Of a stretch of DNA of 64,000 nt, positions 61,401-64,000 are shown piece after piece. Positions within the stretch are counted from its first letter, which is position 1, and each line of letters opens with the position of its first letter. The translations under genes and the position numbers were made by a program. This DNA is from Apostichopus japonicus (lineage: Eukaryota > Echinodermata > Holothuroidea > Aspidochirotida > Stichopodidae): the NCBI RefSeq assembly GCF_037975245.1, contig NC_092572.1:20026489-20090488 (forward strand), in the 5' to 3' direction. The notes below the pieces were generated by a model. That model saw nothing but the letters and a program-made list of their open reading frames with translations. It was not told the origin of the DNA and did not search any database.

Positions 61401-63473
61401 TGCATCCCTAGTTCACTAGGGAGGGGATGGGGGCGGGGTAAGATTCCAATTTACAAAAGAATTGTATCCAAATAATGTAGGTGTCTAAAACCTGAAGACT
61501 TCACATGAATTTTCTAATTGGAAAATTAAAACTCGTTTAGTATATGAAGATTTCCACAACTTCGTATTAAACTGCTTTACTGTGTTTTACAGGTTATTAA
61601 ACACTTTTACTGGTGAGATTTGGAGAGAGTTAGCAGGCAGCCTAAACCGTCCCACAACATTCACGCTAAGGCAACTTTCACTACGACGTTACTATACTAT
61701 ATGCTCACACGCCGTTTTTATTGGGTTTGCAAACACGATGCTATTATTCACGCGGTTGAGCTTGTCCGTTTTCGCGTTCCATAATATGGAACGTTTTCAC
61801 CGTATTCATCGGCCAATAGGCAATCGAGCAACACCGTTCAGGAAGATTTGCCGACTTTTTGCCTGCGTAACAGTTACGAATATTGGGGCGTAGCCTATAT
61901 TGGGACAAATATGCGTGAGTAATACAAGCAGAATCAGTAGCGACAGGCACGAAGGAACAGCAGGGTGAATCCTATAGTTGAAGCCGGTTGTCACCCGGCC
62001 GCGAATTTTTTTTCCTGAACAGGTTCTCAATTGTGCGTAAATAGTCGTTCATGATTGGTCGGAAAAGTTACGGTACACCATAGAAACCTGTACTTCGAGG
62101 TTCTGCATCCATTTGTTGCAACGAAGATATACCCGTTCAAAATTACCCGTAGCTTTTCGTACATAGATTTAGAAATTTTTGGAAATGGTTTAGACATATT
62201 TAGCACACTACTACTTTGATCGAAGTTTTCTGTGAAGGCATTAATCGCACAGTGCAGGGTACATATACTATATGTATTATAAATCTGTACACAGTGCAGT
62301 GACGGAAATATATCATACTATACACCAGTGGCGTAGGAGGTACTTTTGAGTGGGGGGGCTGAAGACTGATGGCCGGCCTGGGGGAGGGGTCTAAGGGGAG
62401 GGGGCGTCCCCCTCCCCTTTGGAATTTTTTGCATTTCCAGGTGACCTCAGCTGCAATTTGGTGCAATATAGCACACTTCAACACCCACTCCATTTTGTAA
62501 ACTTAATTTTGTATTTTCACCTGGCCTTAGATGCAATTTGGTGCTCCAAATGAGATTTGTTTTCTGATTTGGAAATGAAAAAGGGGTTTCCTGACTTGCG
62601 GAGCGGGGGGGGGGGGCGGAATGATACTTCCGACCCTCCACATTTTTCACTGGGGGGGCTGGCGCCCCCCAGCCCCCCCCCCCCCGGTTCCTACGCCCTT
62701 GCTATACACTATACTGTTTTGCGTTTATTTACTCAAGACTCGCGTCGTAAAGTTGCTTTAGCGTAGGCCTACCCATTCCACGAAACGAATTCTGATTTCA
62801 ATAGAACGGCTCACGAATCGTGGATAACGTAAACACGAACCAAATAAAAGGTAGCGTATGTATCATAAGTGAGGTCAACATGTAATCCAAGCATTAAACT
62901 CTGTATACAGTGCAGTGACGGAAATATATCACACTATACTGTTTTGCGTATATTTACTCAAGACTTGTGAACTCGCGTCGTGAAGTTGCTTTTAGTGTAG
63001 GCCTACCCATTCCACGAAACGAATTCTGATTTCAATAGAACGGCTCACGAATCATGGACGTGGATAACGTAAACACGAACCAAATACAATGTAGCGTATG
63101 CATCATTAGTGAGGTCAACATGTAATCCAAGCATTAAAAGTAAAGTTAGGGCGTTTGAAGGGAAACCCCTTAACTAGACTCAATCAAGTGTCAGTGTGTA
63201 ACCCAGTGTATGTCTTCGAACTTCCAAGCGATGGCTATTATTTATGCTGACGTCACGAGCAATCTGATTGGCTGAAAACTCCGTAATTGCAACCTGTTTG
63301 GGAAAAAGAAATTCGCCACCCGGCCTCAACTGATGATGTTGAAAAAGCTGTGTAAAGGAACGCTGATATTCATACCTGCTTGGTACCACAAATGGCATAT
63401 GACCAGAGATATAAGATGGTGCGTGTATCCCTCTGAAAGACTTGCTCAAGTCGCTCCCTTTCATTTTATTTCC
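58269..63473 (-). CDS. 2-O-sulfotransferase family gene, copy B (3' five exons; 5' part beyond window)
   Basis: Exons in coding order: 63473-63376, 61341-61224, 60518-60430, 59646-59480, 58420-58269. Each has exactly the length and phase of its copy A counterpart (98, 118, 89, 167, 152 nt), and all are open. Differences seen are mild: VVPSR for VVPRR, RDPVQR for RDPIQR, HIFFHF for HIYFHF, and ERRSNYSTLYK for ETRSSYSTLHK. The exons for the membrane span and 5'-phosphosulfate loop would lie beyond 64000. Preserved frames and splice sites argue for a working second gene, but that depends on unseen exons. A 1.3-kb transposon sits in its intron between the first two exons listed. Confidence 0.85.
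59480..59646 (-). CDS. Sulfotransferase B exon 7
   Basis: 167 nt, phase 2 to 1; NIDKYFILVGLTEELEATVV conserved. Counterpart of 45348-45514. Confidence 0.87.
60430..60518 (-). CDS. Sulfotransferase B exon 6
   Basis: 89 nt, phase 0 to 2, acceptor GATATAG. NRTIDEYIKDGG conserved; an A-run gives HIFFHF. Counterpart of 46682-46770. Confidence 0.72.
61224..61341 (-). CDS. Sulfotransferase B exon 5
   Basis: 118 nt, phase 2 to 0; carries the 3'-phosphate motif VYINMVRDPVQRFISGYYF. Counterpart of 47482-47599. Confidence 0.87.
62284..62898. repeat. Tandem repeat unit 1 inside the Mutator-like element
   Basis: About 231 bp after removal of the hAT-type insertion: CAGTGCAGTGACGGAAATAT .. CTCAAGACTCGCGTCGT .. 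GGCCTACCCATTCCACGAAA .. TCAACATGTAATCCAAGC. Repeated at 62899-63138. Confidence 0.85.
62326..62701. mobile_element. hAT-type element, 376 bp, perfect 8-bp target duplication
   Basis: The end CAGTGGCGTAGGAGG at 62326 is mirrored by TTCCTACGCCCTTG ending at 62701. CTATACAC flanks both sides (62318-62325, 62702-62709). Internal C/G tracts and GAGGGGTCTAAGGGGAGGGG match the shared module, in reverse. Inserted in tandem unit 1. Confidence 0.93.
62899..63138. repeat. Tandem repeat unit 2 inside the Mutator-like element
   Basis: About 240 bp, the same phrases as unit 1 in the same order, with no hAT-type element at the equivalent position (CACACTATACTGTTTTGCG), so it serves as a local empty site. 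Confidence 0.85.
63376..63473 (-). CDS. Sulfotransferase B exon 4
   Basis: 98 nt, phase 0 to 2; GNKMKGSDLSKSFRGIHAPS then YISGHMPFVVPS. Counterpart of 48326-48423. Confidence 0.82.
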
Positions 63474-64000
63474 CTGTAATTAAGATGTACTGTAATCGAT
63501 TAGTCTTGATTTAGTTCAAATTCAATTGACTGTTCTCATAAAACTAAACACAAAACTGGATCGGTATAAACAAAACCAAATTTGGAGTACGAGATCTCAT
63601 TGACACAGACGATGCGGTGTAGTGGAGAAAATGTAAGTTTGTCCTCTCAACTTAGCAGTTGAACCCCTCAATAGCAGTTTAACTCCTGCACTAACAGTTT
63701 AACCCCTCAATAGGCTATAGCTACTTGCAATGATAACCTATAGTATTCCCTTAAGGTCTGTTCTGTTCTGTTTGTCGTTGCGAAGAAAACAAATCACCTG
63801 TGTATATGTTTGTCGACCCAAATTACCCTCTACTATTGACCATAACCTGTAAAATCTTTCATTTGTAATAAACTCAAATTTGACCCAATGACTAAAAACG
63901 AAAAGAAAAACGTTAAAATTACATTGAAGGGTCCTAACAGGTTTGTACACCCCTTCGCCCCCCCCCCCTACCATTTTTCCACCTCCAGCCAAAAGCTTTT

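Larger units (their letters stand above)
62001..63316. mobile_element. Mutator-like (9-bp target duplication) element carrying nested repeats
   Basis: CACCCGGCC flanks both sides (61992-62000, 63317-63325). The end GCGAATTTTTTTTCCTGAAC at 62001 is mirrored by a right end whose complement reads GCGAATTTCTTTTTCCCAAAC. Copy A has one CACCCGGCC and nothing inserted (about 48262), so the 1316 bp arrived in B, or were cleanly lost from A. A 9-bp duplication fits Mutator-type elements; no transposase frame is present, so the superfamily is inferred from size alone. Confidence 0.75.
56949..64000. repeat. Segmental duplication, copy B (continues past window)
   Basis: Same orientation as copy A, starting near GTCGAATTCTATTCAG at 56961. 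It contains the 3' five exons of a second sulfotransferase gene. Extra in B are the element at 57316-57745 and the 1.3-kb insertion at 62001-63316. The match to copy A still holds at the right edge (CCACCTCCAGC at about 63980 versus 48922). Confidence 0.9.

Overview
The window looks like nuclear DNA from an animal, probably a marine invertebrate deuterostome and most likely an echinoderm. Four things point that way: small exons with GT..AG introns, immunoglobulin (Ig) domains, a glycosaminoglycan 2-O-sulfotransferase, and many small C/G-tract transposons with CAGGGGCG / CAGTGGCG ends. The species cannot be fixed by reading alone. Most long uninterrupted reading frames here are artefacts of tandem repeats. 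The real genes are split into short exons, which I assembled on the minus strand from splice sites and matching intron phases.

Layout. 1-4355 is a satellite of degenerate 8-bp units with a higher-order period of about 0.9 kb. 4356-12240 is an unrelated satellite of 43-bp units, followed by a Ty3/gypsy integrase fragment (12251-12747) and a displaced block of the same satellite. 15290-18378 is a three-level transposon nest: a terminal-inverted-repeat element holds a Penelope-like retroelement with a 19-bp target duplication, which holds an 893-bp hAT-type element with a perfect 8-bp target duplication. 18.4-23.2 kb is gene-poor, with AT microsatellites and a SINE.

23195-37016 (minus) holds a 14-exon gene that I reconstruct as a signal peptide, three Ig domains, one membrane span, a long charged tail spread over short exons, and a last exon of about 19 eleven-residue amphipathic repeats. 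Every splice junction keeps one frame. This is the best candidate here for an undescribed system. A nonsense codon cuts the repeat array three full units short.

37.4-43.2 kb holds only SINEs and small DNA transposons. 44126-54285 (minus) is a complete 8-exon gene for a heparan-sulfate/uronyl 2-O-sulfotransferase family enzyme (339 residues). Its 3' half and flank (43216-48935) recur in the same orientation at 56949-64000, so a second gene copy runs off the right edge. The two copies act as filled and empty sites for each other: copy B carries a 430-bp element and a 1.3-kb Mutator-like element that copy A lacks.

The products suggest cell-surface and Golgi roles (a receptor-like Ig protein and a glycan-modifying enzyme). 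Nothing in the sequence links the two genes functionally.
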